A stretch of 64,000 nt of DNA from Secundilactobacillus collinoides DSM 20515 = JCM 1123 (GTDB lineage: Bacteria; Bacillota; Bacilli; Lactobacillales; Lactobacillaceae), in contig NZ_AYYR01000001.1 in the NCBI RefSeq assembly GCF_001435975.1, positions 27,766-91,765 of the forward strand. The letters are read 5' to 3'. The notes under the pieces were generated by a model that saw only the letters and a program-made list of their open reading frames with translations, ran no database searches and was not told where the DNA came from. Below are positions 53,949 through 62,900 of the stretch, piece by piece. The translations under genes and the position numbers were made by a program. Positions within the stretch are counted from its first letter, which is position 1. Every line of letters starts with the position of its first letter.

Positions 53949-55316
53949 ATGGCCAGCAAAAATGGCATGGGGAAGGTCTCTTCAATTCCCATGGAAAGTC
54001 GGCACATGTCCTACTGGGATATGTTTGCCACCTGGGTTGGGGCTAACGCCAATAACGGGACCTGGTATGTCGGCGGCGTCATTGCCGCCTGCGGTTTAGT
54101 GACCGCGTCAACCACGCTCGTCATTTCTGGTATCATTTCTTACTTGCTTTTGGCAGCTGCCGGTTTTATGGGTTACAAGACGGGGCTGACATCAATGACG
54201 CTGACCCGGGCATCCTTCGGGTTACGGGGCAGTTTGCTGCCCTCCGCCATCAACCTTGTTCAATTCATTGGCTGGGCATCGGTGAACACCTTTATTGCAG
54301 CCACTTCAATGAGCTTTTTGTTTCATGATCTCTTTGGTTGGCCAGTCTACGGTAAACCGGGTGGGGAGTTAGGCGTCATTGTTGGGATTGCTGTCATGAG
54401 TGTTTTTCATCTGCTAAGCGTTTCTGTTGGGCAGCGTTCTGTTCAGTTGATTGAACGGGTCGGCATCATCCTCGTGTTTGTTTTTGTTATCTGGGAGACC
54501 ATTGTTGTGTTTAAAACAGTGTCGTTTCATCAGATTCTTAATTGGCAGGCACCAAAATCTTTACGGATGACACCGGGAGCAGCCATTGATGTCTTGGCGG
54601 CCTTTAACTTAGCTTGGGTCACCGCAGCAAGTGACTTTTCACGTTTTACCGGTGTGAGACGAAACGCCACGCAAGCGTCGTTTCTTGGCGCCAACCTTGG
54701 GCTGTACTGGTTTGCCTTTATCGGTGTCATTGCCACCATTGGGACGGCCATCACACTGGGGCATTTTGATCCGAACAATTCAGATCCCAGCACGATTGCC
54801 AGTAAGCTAGGGCTCGGGTTTCTGGCCATGGTCGTGATTATTTTGACCAGTACCACGGCGAACGCAGTGAACTTGATGTCCGCGGGCTCTGCGTTGACGA
54901 ACATGACGCGAAGATTGAGCTTGAAAGTCAGTCTGTGGGTCGTCACCCTGATTGCAACTGCGGTCACGTTCTTGCCGTTGTTTGTGGCGTCCTTCCTCGA
55001 CATCTTTACCGTGTTTTTGGACGGAATCGGGATGGTCTTGGGACCAGAGATCGGCATCTTTTTAGTGGATTACTTCTGGCTGCACCATCAGGACTACCAA
55101 GTCGACCAGTTTGCAAAAATCAACGGCAGATACTGGTACCGCGGTGGTGTGAACTGGATCGCCATCATAACGTGGGTGCTGTCCGTTGGCTGTTATATGG
55201 GCTTAAAGCACGTGCCCGTCGTCGCAAATACGATTGGTGCGACCTTCGTGGTTATCGTCATCAGTATGGTGCTGTACGGCGCATTGATGAAATTCACGAA
55301 ATCCACGCCAAAATAA
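53949..55316 (+). CDS. codB: Cytosine/purine permease (NCS1 family, CodB-like)
   Basis: A 455-residue permease with 12 helices. MSYWDMFATWVGANANNGTWYVGG and LTRASFGLRGSLLPSAINLVQFIGW are NCS1 landmarks, and NLAWVTAASDFSRF is the conserved TM6-8 motif. Position behind pyrP and the shared PyrR leader point to cytosine (or another pyrimidine base or nucleoside) rather than purines. TAGGAGGG precedes the ATG. No cytosine deaminase gene is present next to it. Confidence 0.85.
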   Translation: MASKNGMGKVSSIPMESRHMSYWDMFATWVGANANNGTWYVGGVIAACGLVTASTTLVISGIISYLLLAAAGFMGYKTGLTSMTLTRASFGLRGSLLPSAINLVQFIGWASVNTFIAATSMSFLFHDLFGWPVYGKPGGELGVIVGIAVMSVFHLLSVSVGQRSVQLIERVGIILVFVFVIWETIVVFKTVSFHQILNWQAPKSLRMTPGAAIDVLAAFNLAWVTAASDFSRFTGVRRNATQASFLGANLGLYWFAFIGVIATIGTAITLGHFDPNNSDPSTIASKLGLGFLAMVVIILTSTTANAVNLMSAGSALTNMTRRLSLKVSLWVVTLIATAVTFLPLFVASFLDIFTVFLDGIGMVLGPEIGIFLVDYFWLHHQDYQVDQFAKINGRYWYRGGVNWIAIITWVLSVGCYMGLKHVPVVANTIGATFVVIVISMVLYGALMKFTKSTPK

Positions 55317-55584
55317 TTGTTTTCTTTGTATCTAAAATGGTATTCTAATGGTGATAACGGGATATTAAACCGACCAGTGACTTAAAAATTGTTACGTTGA
55401 TCGTTTTTGATTAGTAACCGTCGTATAGTCGCTAAACATTGACTGAGTAACATCACGCCTATGGATGGCGCTTCAATGCGCTTTGAGTGTTTAACAATAG
55501 TTAAACCAGTAATCGTACAAAATGACGAGTAATTTGGAACATCGAGTGATTGATTTCCTAATTGCTGATCGGGTTCCGTTATCG

Positions 55585-55613
55585 GCGATGGGCTTGTGCT
55601 CATCGCTCTTTTT
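55585..55613 (+). terminator. Intrinsic terminator downstream of codB
   Basis: GCGATGGGC / GCTCATCGC stem (one G-U pair), TTGT loop, then TCTTTTTA. It is about 270 bases after codB and could end its transcript or a small RNA. Confidence 0.65.
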
Positions 55614-55947
55614 ATGGCTCGTTTGCAAACAGCACACTGCGCCATTCTCTAACGACGGCTCGTGAAGAACTGGATGATAGTCTAAAGGCCGTGTAGGAAG
55701 GGCGTTAGCAGTACTGGTACGGATTGTTATACATTATCTAGGTAGACGGTAACCTAGTGGGATAGCATGAAGTTGGTTTATCACCAGTTGACACTAGCAC
55801 ACATTGGGTTGCGGATAAGTGTAGGAATGGCAGTGCGGTAGATAATTTTCAAACTAGGACTAACGATTTTTCAATATTTATTGTGTATGGACAGTTTGCA
55901 GAATGCGGCGAAAGCCTAGGACAAGCCTTTGCTTGATAACTTCAAAA

Positions 55948-56065
55948 GGGACTGTGTCAAAAGACCGATTTAGCCTTTAACAGTTCTGACTTGATCATCG
56001 TAGCCCGTTTTCTTGATGTAATCTAAATTTGCAACAAACGGCAGTTTTCGAACATACAGGACATA
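55948..56065 (-). pseudogene. Transposase C-terminal remnant with IS end
   Basis: On the minus strand a frame encodes YVRKLPFVANLDYIKKTGYD and ends with QVRTVKG at a stop at 55970. Right behind it lies GGGACTGTGTCAAAAGACC (plus strand 55948-55966), which looks like an insertion-sequence terminal inverted repeat of the type seen in IS1182-like elements, from memory. The other end is cut by the GNAT terminator, so only a fragment remains. Confidence 0.45.
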
Positions 56066-56112
56066 TAAAAGGCCCCCACAAAACCCAATTAGGGATTTGC
56101 GGGGGTCTCTTA
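56066..56112 (-). terminator. Terminator of the GNAT gene at 56165
   Basis: On the minus strand AGACCCCCGCAAA / TTTTGTGGGGGCC hairpin followed by TTTTAT. It is a close relative of the hairpin at 46620-46672. Confidence 0.85.
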
Positions 56113-56164
56113 AATTTCAGGGGCAAAATTGCTTTTGCTCTGGTCTTATTGTTTAAGGTTAAAT

Positions 56165-56713
56165 TTAAGCGTTGTGGCCTGCTAGAACGGCAGTCTTAGT
56201 GAGCCGTTCGTAAGCAAAGTCATGAACGTCCGTGAGGTCATCGGCGTTGACTTCGATCGTGCCGGTTTTAATGAAACCGGATTTTTCAATAATATGTTGC
56301 ATGCCCAAGTTATCGGGGTGGGTATCAATACGGATGCCCTTGATAGAATCAAAGGTGTCGACTTCTTCAAAAATGGCGTTGAAGAGTTTGCCGGCAAGAC
56401 CGTGGCCACGGTGGTTTGCTGAAACGGCAACCCGGTGAATTGCGACGTAGCTGTCATTGTCTGTCAGCCACTGCCCGTCAATTTTTTGGTAACTGTCATC
56501 AGGACCGGGGATCACGGCCGCAGCTCCTAACACTTCATAGTCTTCCACCAAAATCATGGTGTGACCATTTTGAATATCGTCAACGAGGACCTTGGTATCG
56601 GGGTAAAGCCCCTGCCATTGATCGATGTGTTGAGCCGCCAGATGGCGTTTGCCATCCTGGATGATGGATTCAATTTGGGGTAAGTCTTTCATTTCTGCGC
56701 GACGTAAGTACAT
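56165..56713 (-). CDS. GNAT family N-acetyltransferase
   Basis: A 182-residue acetyltransferase. The N-terminus YLRRAEMKDLPQIESII is the first strand and helix of GNAT folds, and IHRVAVSANHRGHGLAGKLF holds the acetyl-CoA loop (RGHGLA). A long middle loop (GPDDSYQKIDGQWLTDND) before that strand is typical of a subgroup of small-molecule acetyltransferases in lactic acid bacteria. Substrate unknown. GGAGGG precedes the ATG. Single gene. Confidence 0.88.
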   Translation of the reverse strand: MYLRRAEMKDLPQIESIIQDGKRHLAAQHIDQWQGLYPDTKVLVDDIQNGHTMILVEDYEVLGAAAVIPGPDDSYQKIDGQWLTDNDSYVAIHRVAVSANHRGHGLAGKLFNAIFEEVDTFDSIKGIRIDTHPDNLGMQHIIEKSGFIKTGTIEVNADDLTDVHDFAYERLTKTAVLAGHNA

Positions 56714-57223
56714 TTCGCAATCCCTCCTTTGTAACTTTCACAAGATTTTAGTATCTTAACGCCATTTTCACTCGTTGTCCACCAAAAATTGACTTATTTT
56801 TTCTAATAATTTAATTAAGAAAATTCTAATTTTAAAAACGTTGGTATATCACATTTGAAAGCGGTTGGCAAAACCAAATTATCATTTTTAAAAAGTTCGG
56901 TATAGGCTGATATCAAGGGTCTCGTTAGCTCACCAGCAAGATAATAATCTTACAAGAATAAGTTGTTATTCAGAATAATTTAACGACTAAACTGTTTGAT
57001 GAAATAAACACTTAATCGTTGTTAACAATTGCAGCCTTAGCCGATAATGACCACGAGTGTCTGATTTGTGAAACCGGTCTTTCTAGTTGATATAAAACAA
57101 CACTAATTGAGTAGTATGCCGGTTGAATTTGGGATACCTAACAATTGGATCTTGAATTCTTAAAAGATTATTTAAAAACAGGCGTAAGCATGCGATAATA
57201 GGGGGTAACGGAGGCGATGACTT
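56714..57223. other. AT-rich intergenic region between GNAT and metal exporter genes
   Basis: About 510 bases without a gene. It is strongly AT-rich at 56780-57010. It should contain two divergent promoters; no clear operator for the downstream DtxR-type regulator was recognised. Confidence 0.4.
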
Positions 57224-58129
57224 ATGGGGGAAAAGAAGACAATGTCAGGGCAAAAATTTTTAACGGTTACCCTGTTAAACGCAGCAATTACAGTTGTTGA
57301 AATCGTGGGCGGCGTTTTATCCGGCAGCCTTTCCTTACTGTCTGATGCCTTCCATAATTTGGGCGACACGTTTTCTATCGCCATCGGATACTTTGCGCAC
57401 CGGATCAGTCAACGCTGCGAAGACGAACATAATACATATGGGTATGGCCGCGCCCAAATCTTGGCTGCATTGTTGAACGCTTTGCTGCTGGTCGTTGTGG
57501 CAATCTTTCTGGTTGCCGAAGCGGTCAGACGTTTGTTTCAACCGGAACACATCAATGGCGACTTAATGATGATTGTGGCCGTTGTCGGCCTTGTAGCTAA
57601 CCTTATTTCTGCCGTCTTAATGCATGGCGGGTCGAAACATAATATGAACATGAAGGCGACCTATTTACATCTGTTAAGTGACACGTTGTCATCTTTTGGG
57701 GTTATATTCGGCGGATTGATGATTGCGTGGTACAATGTTACTATGATTGACCCGATTATTACCATCTTGGTTGCGCTATATATCTCGGTAGAATCTTGGC
57801 CCATTGTGCGTCATGCCGTTTCAATTTTGATGCAGGGTGCGCCGAAGCTTGACTATGAGGCCATTAAAGAGGACCTCATGAAAATCGATGGGATTACCAG
57901 TGTGCACCACATTCATGCGTGGATGATCGACGAAAATCGGATTGTTTTTTCCGCACACGTCAATATGAGGGATATGAAATTAAGCGAAGCTGAAATGATT
58001 TATCGCCGAATTGAGCGTGTCCTAACCACCAAATACCACATCTCTCACGTCACAATTCAGGCGGAAGATGTTCGGGGCAAGGACGCGGAACTGATTTCAC
58101 TAAACGAAGATACTGCGGAGAAACCGTAA
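57224..58129 (+). CDS. Cation diffusion facilitator (zinc/divalent metal efflux)
   Basis: A 301-residue CDF protein with six helices and a C-terminal ferredoxin-like domain (about 205-290, SVHHIHAWMIDENRIVFSAHV). The metal site has the His/Asp pattern in both TM2 (SDAFHNLGD) and TM5 (HLLSDTLSS), as in zinc-type CzcD/ZitB exporters; manganese exporters have Asn in place of the His. It lies 32 bases upstream of a DtxR-type regulator, so metal-responsive control is likely. GGAGG is nine bases before the ATG. Confidence 0.92.
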   Translation: MGEKKTMSGQKFLTVTLLNAAITVVEIVGGVLSGSLSLLSDAFHNLGDTFSIAIGYFAHRISQRCEDEHNTYGYGRAQILAALLNALLLVVVAIFLVAEAVRRLFQPEHINGDLMMIVAVVGLVANLISAVLMHGGSKHNMNMKATYLHLLSDTLSSFGVIFGGLMIAWYNVTMIDPIITILVALYISVESWPIVRHAVSILMQGAPKLDYEAIKEDLMKIDGITSVHHIHAWMIDENRIVFSAHVNMRDMKLSEAEMIYRRIERVLTTKYHISHVTIQAEDVRGKDAELISLNEDTAEKP

Positions 58130-58161
58130 GTCGCTTTTGTGGTAAATAAGGAGTAAAGATT

Positions 58162-58809
58162 ATGACACCAATGAAAGAGGACTATCTCAAAATTATCTTT
58201 GAACTTGGTGGTGCAGGCGCTAAGGTGTCAAATAAGCAAATTGCCATTAGTTTAAACATTGCTGCGGGTTCGGTAACTGAAATGGTGAGCAAAATGGCCG
58301 AAGAAGGCTATGTGATCCACGAACCTTACGCTGGGATTTCCTTGACTGAAGAGGGTCGGCGATTGGCAGTGATGCTGGTCCGTAACCACCGATTGTGGGA
58401 GACCTTCTTAGTAAATCGGCTGGGTTACACGCTGCCAGAAATTGATGAAGAGGCAGAAAAGCTTGAACACGTCACCAGCCCCAAACTCGCCAACGCGCTG
58501 GATGATGCGCTGGGACGGCCAAAGCGCTGCCCACATGGCGGTATCATTCCCGACCGTGACGGGAACTATGATGAAGACAGTCACCTCGTTTTAAACGATG
58601 TCGAGGATGGTAAAACAGTTGTGGTGGAGCGGTTCATTGATAACCACGACCTGTTGACCTACCTGGGCGACATTAAGTTGGATATCGGCGATAAGTTGAC
58701 CGTAAGGAAGCACGACCCGTTTGAGGGGCCTGTGCTGGTTGAAAATTTGACTGACAAACAGAATCTAACAATTGGGTATAAAGCGGCCCACTACATCTTT
58801 GTAAGATAG
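58162..58809 (+). CDS. DtxR/MntR family metal-dependent regulator
   Basis: A 215-residue regulator: winged helix (residues 1-65, VSNKQIAISLNIAAGSVTEMVSKMAEEGYV), a dimerisation and metal-binding helix region with NHRLWETFLVNRLGYTLPEIDEEAEKLEHVTS, and a C-terminal FeoA-like SH3 domain (from about 145). The metal, manganese or iron, cannot be decided; the co-transcribed exporter has a zinc-type site. AAGGAG precedes the ATG. Confidence 0.9.
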   Translation: MTPMKEDYLKIIFELGGAGAKVSNKQIAISLNIAAGSVTEMVSKMAEEGYVIHEPYAGISLTEEGRRLAVMLVRNHRLWETFLVNRLGYTLPEIDEEAEKLEHVTSPKLANALDDALGRPKRCPHGGIIPDRDGNYDEDSHLVLNDVEDGKTVVVERFIDNHDLLTYLGDIKLDIGDKLTVRKHDPFEGPVLVENLTDKQNLTIGYKAAHYIFVR

Positions 58810-58814
58810 CAACA

Positions 58815-58855
58815 TACCGGTGCGGACTCCTAAACGAGGCTGACCGGTTTTTTTG
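58815..58855 (+). terminator. Terminator of the CDF-DtxR operon
   Basis: ACCGGT / ACCGGT stem extended by partly paired inner bases, followed by seven T. Confidence 0.75.
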
Positions 58856-58907
58856 TGGGCGTTTTTAAACCTGAAAACGGATTTTTGACGTAACTAGGGG
58901 TAAGAAC

Positions 58908-58916
58908 TGATATAAT
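58908..58916 (+). promoter_or_regulatory. Extended -10 promoter of the ThrE pair
   Basis: TGATATAAT is a full extended -10, about 40 bases before the ATG. TTGACG is found upstream, but 20 bases away, too far for a normal -35. Confidence 0.6.
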
Positions 58917-58954
58917 TTAAAGCAATAATGAGAAGTTAAGGGAGGCGTACTGCT

Positions 58955-59704
58955 ATGGCAAGTGACCGCGGTCAATTAGTACTGAAAACGGCTTTGCAGG
59001 CTGGCCGCATTATGATTCAAAATGGGTCGGAAGTGGCTCGCGTGGACGACACGCTCACACGAATTGCGCAAAATGCTGGTTATCCGGATAGTAAGGTCTA
59101 CGTGACCATTACTGGAATCATGATGGCACTTTCCAGCGAGGGAAATGCGCAGGTAGAACCCATTAAAAACCGCACGATCGACTTGGAGATGGTCACCCGA
59201 GTCAACGACCTGTCAAGAAAATTTGCGGCGCAGGATATTACACTGACCGAATTTAACGACGATCTAGACGACCTTGAGGCGCACCCGAACGCGTTCCCGG
59301 TGTGGCTCCAATTGGTTGCCGCGGGTTTTGTGAGTGCTACACTGGAAATCGTATTTCGCGGGAACTACCATGATGCACTCGTGACGTTTTTAATTGGAAT
59401 GTTGGGCTACGCCGTATTCTTTGGCGTGAACCGACTTGCCAGAGTGCGCTTTTTGAGTGAGTTCCTCGCTGCCATCGTCATCGGCGTGTTAGCTATTGAA
59501 ACGGTCAAGTGGGGCTGGGGCAACAGCACTGACGACATCATTGTCGGGAGTGTCATGCCGCTTGTACCGGGAGTGCCGTTGACCAACGCCGTTCGTGATA
59601 TTTTATCCGGTGACCTCGTGAGCGGTATCGCCCGGGGGATGGAAGCTGTGATGAGTGCGGTTGCTATCGGAAGCGGGATCGCCGTGATCCTGCAATTAAT
59701 GTGA
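58955..59704 (+). CDS. ThrE-type threonine/serine exporter, large subunit (DUF1212)
   Basis: A 249-residue protein. The N-terminal soluble part (1-105) has the hydrolase-like ThrE motif NGSEVARVDDTLTRIAQNAGY, followed by about five helices including MPLVPGVPLTNAVRDILSGDLVSGIARG, the family's most conserved segment. Together with the next gene it equals one full ThrE protein split in two, a common arrangement in Firmicutes. The substrate by family is threonine or serine, exported with proton exchange. GGGAGG precedes the ATG. Confidence 0.88.
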   Translation: MASDRGQLVLKTALQAGRIMIQNGSEVARVDDTLTRIAQNAGYPDSKVYVTITGIMMALSSEGNAQVEPIKNRTIDLEMVTRVNDLSRKFAAQDITLTEFNDDLDDLEAHPNAFPVWLQLVAAGFVSATLEIVFRGNYHDALVTFLIGMLGYAVFFGVNRLARVRFLSEFLAAIVIGVLAIETVKWGWGNSTDDIIVGSVMPLVPGVPLTNAVRDILSGDLVSGIARGMEAVMSAVAIGSGIAVILQLM

Positions 59705-59714
59705 GGTGGATGAG

Positions 59715-60197
59715 ATGTTAACACTAATAATTGACCTCGTCCTCACCTATATTTCGACAGTGGCCTTTGGTATTATTCTCAACATTCCGCGTCGCGCGTT
59801 GAATACCAGTGGCTGGATCGGGTTACTAAGTTTTCTGGCTTATAAACTATATTTGATGGCTGGCGGCGGTATTGTCGGGGGCAATTTCCTCGGGGCGTTA
59901 CTGATCGGGATTTTAAGTATGCAGGCGGCTCGGTGGCTGAAAATGCCGGTTATTAACTTTAATATTCCGAGTCTAGTGCCTTTCGTGCCGGGAGGACAGG
60001 CCTATCAGATGGTAAAAAACTTTGCCTTGGGTAATTCTGGTGTTGCGCTGCAGTACCTCTTGGAAGTTGCAGAAATAGCAGGTGCCATAGCGTTTGGTTT
60101 CCTGCTGGCTGAATTGGTCAACCGCCTGCAAGCCAGAATTATGGTCAGATTCTCGAGTAAGTGGCGACATGAAAGGCATCGGAATCCCAAGTTGTAG
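59715..60197 (+). CDS. ThrE-type exporter, small subunit (DUF3815)
   Basis: A 160-residue protein of four to five helices, with IPSLVPFVPGGQAYQMVKNF as the counterpart of the PLVPGVPL motif in the larger partner. The frame is open from a GTG at 59706, but GAGGTG at 59703-59708 overlaps it and serves the ATG at 59715. The gene starts 11 bases after the partner's stop, so the two form one exporter. Confidence 0.85.
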   Translation: MLTLIIDLVLTYISTVAFGIILNIPRRALNTSGWIGLLSFLAYKLYLMAGGGIVGGNFLGALLIGILSMQAARWLKMPVINFNIPSLVPFVPGGQAYQMVKNFALGNSGVALQYLLEVAEIAGAIAFGFLLAELVNRLQARIMVRFSSKWRHERHRNPKL

Positions 60198-60308
60198 TGT
60201 ATGGCACTCAACTTAGCTGATAGCGATGCAAATGCATATCGAAGCACTTAATGACCGGCAATAATGTGGAAAAATTTTCTATTGCAAGTTGATTTTTAAT
60301 TACAGACA

Positions 60309-60358
60309 AAAAGCAGCACCAAGTTTTTCCCGCTTTGGGATTCGAACTTGGTGCTGCT
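60309..60358 (+). terminator. Terminator of the ThrE operon
   Basis: AAAGCAGCACCAAGTT / AACTTGGTGCTGCTTT perfect 16-bp stem, with A run before and a T-containing end. On the minus strand it also has T bases. Confidence 0.8.
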
Positions 60359-60480
60359 TTACTGACTGGTCGTTATGGTAGTTGCTTTAGTTTTATTGTT
60401 TTCAGTTGAGGCTTTAGCGGCGATGTTGACTGAATGAGTGCTCTGTAAAGTAAGAAATCGCTGTTTTGCGGTGTTGAGTG

Positions 60481-60673
60481 AAAGTTAGGCCCGGACTTTT
60501 GTGGATTATTCGACTTTTTCTTGGTTGCGATGTGGTTAATTTTTACGTAGCCGAAACGCGTTCCGCAAGGCTGAGGGCTTCTGCATAAGGCACTTCGACC
60601 CAAAAAGTCAGGCCCGGACTTTTCGGGTCGAAGTGCCTTATGCTCCGCCCTCAAAACGCCTTGCTTCACTCTC
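60481..60673 (+). repeat. Dispersed palindromic repeat, copy 3, with extra loop core
   Basis: A perfect 19-bp inverted repeat (60583-60601 and 60625-60643, starting GCATAAGGCACTTCG) with an inner stem AAAAGTC / GACTTTT around AGGCCCG. Outside are CCGAAACGCGTTCCG (60551) and CAAAACGCCTTGCTTCACTCTCT-like sequence (60652-60673). A second, armless copy of the loop (AAAGTTAGGCCCGGACTTTT) lies at 60481-60500. It occupies the gap of about 315 bases between the ThrE terminator and the end of the DUF1634 gene. Confidence 0.8.
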
Positions 60674-61059
60674 TACACCGTATGCCCTATCACAAAACTA
60701 ATCCCCAAAATAACCAGCACTAGGGTCGTGATCACAACATACAGCCGGTCGTGCTCCTTTGCAAACGCATAGATTGAAACGACCACCCGTAAAATTGGTG
60801 TGAGGATCAGACAAAATAACCCCAGCATCATGACTGCGTACGGTTTTAACTGGGCGATGCCACGCAGAATGCCGCTAATTGTCGTTGGATGAACGTTTTT
60901 CGCATATCCCGTTTGACCCCCTTTAATAATCAGCAATAGCAGTCCCAGTGCCATGATAATAGCGGCGATACTGACCCCGATTTGGAGGATGTGGCCGATA
61001 ATAGCTTCAATATGATTCATTTCCGTTGTGGTCGATGTCTCGTTTTGGTGTTTAGTCAT
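60673..61059 (-). CDS. DUF1634 family membrane protein
   Basis: A 128-residue protein with three helices (about 20-45, 75-95, 103-125). LKPYAVMMLGLFCLILTPILRVVVSIYAFAKEHDRLYV is the DUF1634 core (landmarks LTPILRV and EHDRLY). The family is nearly always next to a TauE/SafE permease, as here, where it follows after two bases. It may be an accessory subunit; function unknown. Confidence 0.88.
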   Translation of the reverse strand: MTKHQNETSTTTEMNHIEAIIGHILQIGVSIAAIIMALGLLLLIIKGGQTGYAKNVHPTTISGILRGIAQLKPYAVMMLGLFCLILTPILRVVVSIYAFAKEHDRLYVVITTLVLVILGISFVIGHTV

Positions 61060-61061
61060 GG

Positions 61062-61901
61062 TTAGCCCCCAAATCCTTTGTAGATCATCTGCAGGCCGAT
61101 TAACAAAATGACCGGAATGAAAAGCATACGGATGACCCGTGACGGCAATACTTGCATGATGCGTGTGCCCAGGACGGCGCCGACAAGGATGCCCAGCGCA
61201 AGCGGCACTGCGATATTTGGTAAAATTGCCCCGTTGAAGAAGTACACCGTTGCGCTGGCCGCTGCTGTCACGCCCATCATGAGGTTGCTGGTAGCGGACG
61301 ATGGTTTGAGCGGCATCTTCATGAAGGTGTCCATCGCGGTAACTTTGAAGGCACCTGAACCGATACCAAGCAAGCCGCTGGCTAAACCGGCACCCAGCAT
61401 CACGACAAACCCTTGCGGCACGTTGGCAACTTGGTAATCAATCTGTTTAAACGTTGCCTTGTCAAAGTAGGTCCCGTTAAGTTTCAACTTTGTCGCAATT
61501 GTATCGTCTTGGACATTCTGTTCGACTTCATCGCCGCGTCGCAATTTGCGAAACATGTTCCAGCCTGAAAATAGGAGCAGTGCGCCAAATAGATAATACA
61601 GGTATTTAGGATTCAAAATTCCCGTGAGCAATGCGCCTGAGATGCCACCAATCGTGGTCGCAATTTCAAGAAACATGGCAACACGTAAATTCAGCACATC
61701 GTCGTGCAGATAGGCAATCGTCGATCCGGAGCTGGTGGCAATCACAGCGATGATACTGGCACCAATGGCGTATTTGATATCAAGACCCATTGCCAGTGTT
61801 AAAACGGGAGTGACGACAATGCCGCCGCCTAGACCCAGAATGGCGCCAACAATCCCGGCAGCCAGTCCAACACCCATCATTAATAGGATATTCAGTCCCA
61901 T
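61062..61901 (-). CDS. TauE/SafE family sulfite/organosulfonate-type permease
   Basis: A 279-residue permease with eight to nine helices in two related halves. GAILGLGGGIVVTPVLTLAMG in the first half and SGLLGIGSGAFKVTAM in the second are the paired glycine-rich motifs of the TauE/SafE family. The transported compound is probably an anion such as sulfite or a sulfonate, but in lactobacilli this is not known. GAGGTGAGG precedes the ATG. Operon with DUF1634. Confidence 0.88.
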   Translation of the reverse strand: MGLNILLMMGVGLAAGIVGAILGLGGGIVVTPVLTLAMGLDIKYAIGASIIAVIATSSGSTIAYLHDDVLNLRVAMFLEIATTIGGISGALLTGILNPKYLYYLFGALLLFSGWNMFRKLRRGDEVEQNVQDDTIATKLKLNGTYFDKATFKQIDYQVANVPQGFVVMLGAGLASGLLGIGSGAFKVTAMDTFMKMPLKPSSATSNLMMGVTAAASATVYFFNGAILPNIAVPLALGILVGAVLGTRIMQVLPSRVIRMLFIPVILLIGLQMIYKGFGG

Positions 61902-62037
61902 AACCTCACCTCATCATATGTATTAAAAACAAATTAGAAAAATGACACTGCAATTAACATACCATAAACGAAAAATGTTAAGCAAATCTTTCTTTTATAA
62001 AGATTGCCGATTTTGTAAAGGTTAGGTAACGATTTTA

Positions 62038-62046
62038 TGCTATACT
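62038..62046 (+). promoter_or_regulatory. Extended -10 promoter of the PAP2 gene
   Basis: TGCTATACT, about 50 bases before the ATG. Confidence 0.5.
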
Positions 62047-62097
62047 CGATTTTGCAGTGTTTGGCTGTGGTGAATAATCATTGGAGGAAACATCATT

Positions 62098-62763
62098 ATG
62101 ATCATCGAACAAGAACGGGATCGGCCTTTTCGTTTGCTGATCAGTGGGGCTTTTCTAGTGTTTTTGATGAAGGTTGTCATGGACCATTCAGGCCCGTTGC
62201 AATTTATGGATGACATCCTAATATCAGCAGTACAAAAGCATACCACTGGGACAAAGGACGTTTTATATAAACTCATTTCCACCCTGGCTAGTCCGACCAT
62301 GGATATTATTTGGGTGTTAGTGATCGGCTTTTTGTTGTGGGGATTCAAGTATAAAATTCCTGCATTGTGGGCGCTAGGGACGCTAATTGGCGGTGACGTT
62401 GTGGCGTTCATCGTCAAACACATTGTGCAGCGTCAACGGCCCATTGGTCACTTGGCTGCGGATACCGGGTATAGTTTTCCGAGTGGTCACGTGTTTGGCA
62501 CCTTTTTATTGGTTGCCATTCTGTGGATCATTGCGGTACCGCTTTTAGCAACTATGTGGCACCGGGTACTCGTCCGTATGCTGATGATCATCTGGCTTGG
62601 CTTGGTTGCCCTGTCACGTGTGTATCTCGGTGCGCACTATCCAACCGACACCATCGGCGCAATGCTATTAGGCTATGCCTGGTTGCAAATTGCTGAATGG
62701 CTGTACTTATGGTTGGCACCAAAATTAAAGAACTGGCGGTTGACACACCATTCTGTGCTTTAA
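62098..62763 (+). CDS. PAP2 family membrane phosphatase
   Basis: A 221-residue protein with six helices and all three PAP2 motifs: KHIVQRQRP, FPSGH and SRVYLGAHYPTD, so the catalytic His residues are intact. The active site faces outside. It may dephosphorylate undecaprenyl pyrophosphate or phosphatidylglycerol phosphate, or other lipid phosphates; which one is unclear. TGGAGGAAA precedes the ATG. Confidence 0.92.
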   Translation: MIIEQERDRPFRLLISGAFLVFLMKVVMDHSGPLQFMDDILISAVQKHTTGTKDVLYKLISTLASPTMDIIWVLVIGFLLWGFKYKIPALWALGTLIGGDVVAFIVKHIVQRQRPIGHLAADTGYSFPSGHVFGTFLLVAILWIIAVPLLATMWHRVLVRMLMIIWLGLVALSRVYLGAHYPTDTIGAMLLGYAWLQIAEWLYLWLAPKLKNWRLTHHSVL

Positions 62764-62773
62764 CCATTGCCGT

Positions 62774-62812
62774 ATAAAAAAGCTGAAGCCCGGATTGGAC
62801 CTCAGCTTTTTG
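62774..62812 (+). terminator. Intrinsic terminator of the PAP2 gene
   Basis: AAAAAGCTGA / TCAGCTTTTT stem with a GC-containing loop. Confidence 0.85.
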
Positions 62813-62900
62813 GGTGTCTGGCGGTCAAGAAAGTGGACGACCAAGCTTGTATCGAGTACATTTAAGGTGATTCAAAACTAATGGCAGGGAAGTGTGTCCA

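Larger units (their letters stand above)
55317..56164. other. 850-base region with terminators and an IS remnant
   Basis: It contains a terminator at 55585-55613, a transposase remnant at 55948-56065 and the GNAT terminator at 56066-56112. The rest, 55620-55945, shows no gene or motif; the open frame at 55382-55645 has no ribosome binding site. Confidence 0.45.

Noticed and set aside
54530..55057. 175-codon minus-strand frame opposite codB
   Set aside because: Antisense of conserved permease helices, without start signals.
55382..55645. 87-codon minus-strand frame
   Set aside because: No ribosome binding site and overlaps a plus-strand terminator; composition is not coding-like.
56856..56870. 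TGAAAGCGGTTGGCA as a cre site
   Set aside because: Only the left half fits; the final W, C and A positions of the consensus do not match.
60309..60358. GATTCGAAC resembling a tRNA T-loop
   Set aside because: It is the loop of a perfect 16-bp terminator hairpin; no acceptor, D or anticodon arms are present.
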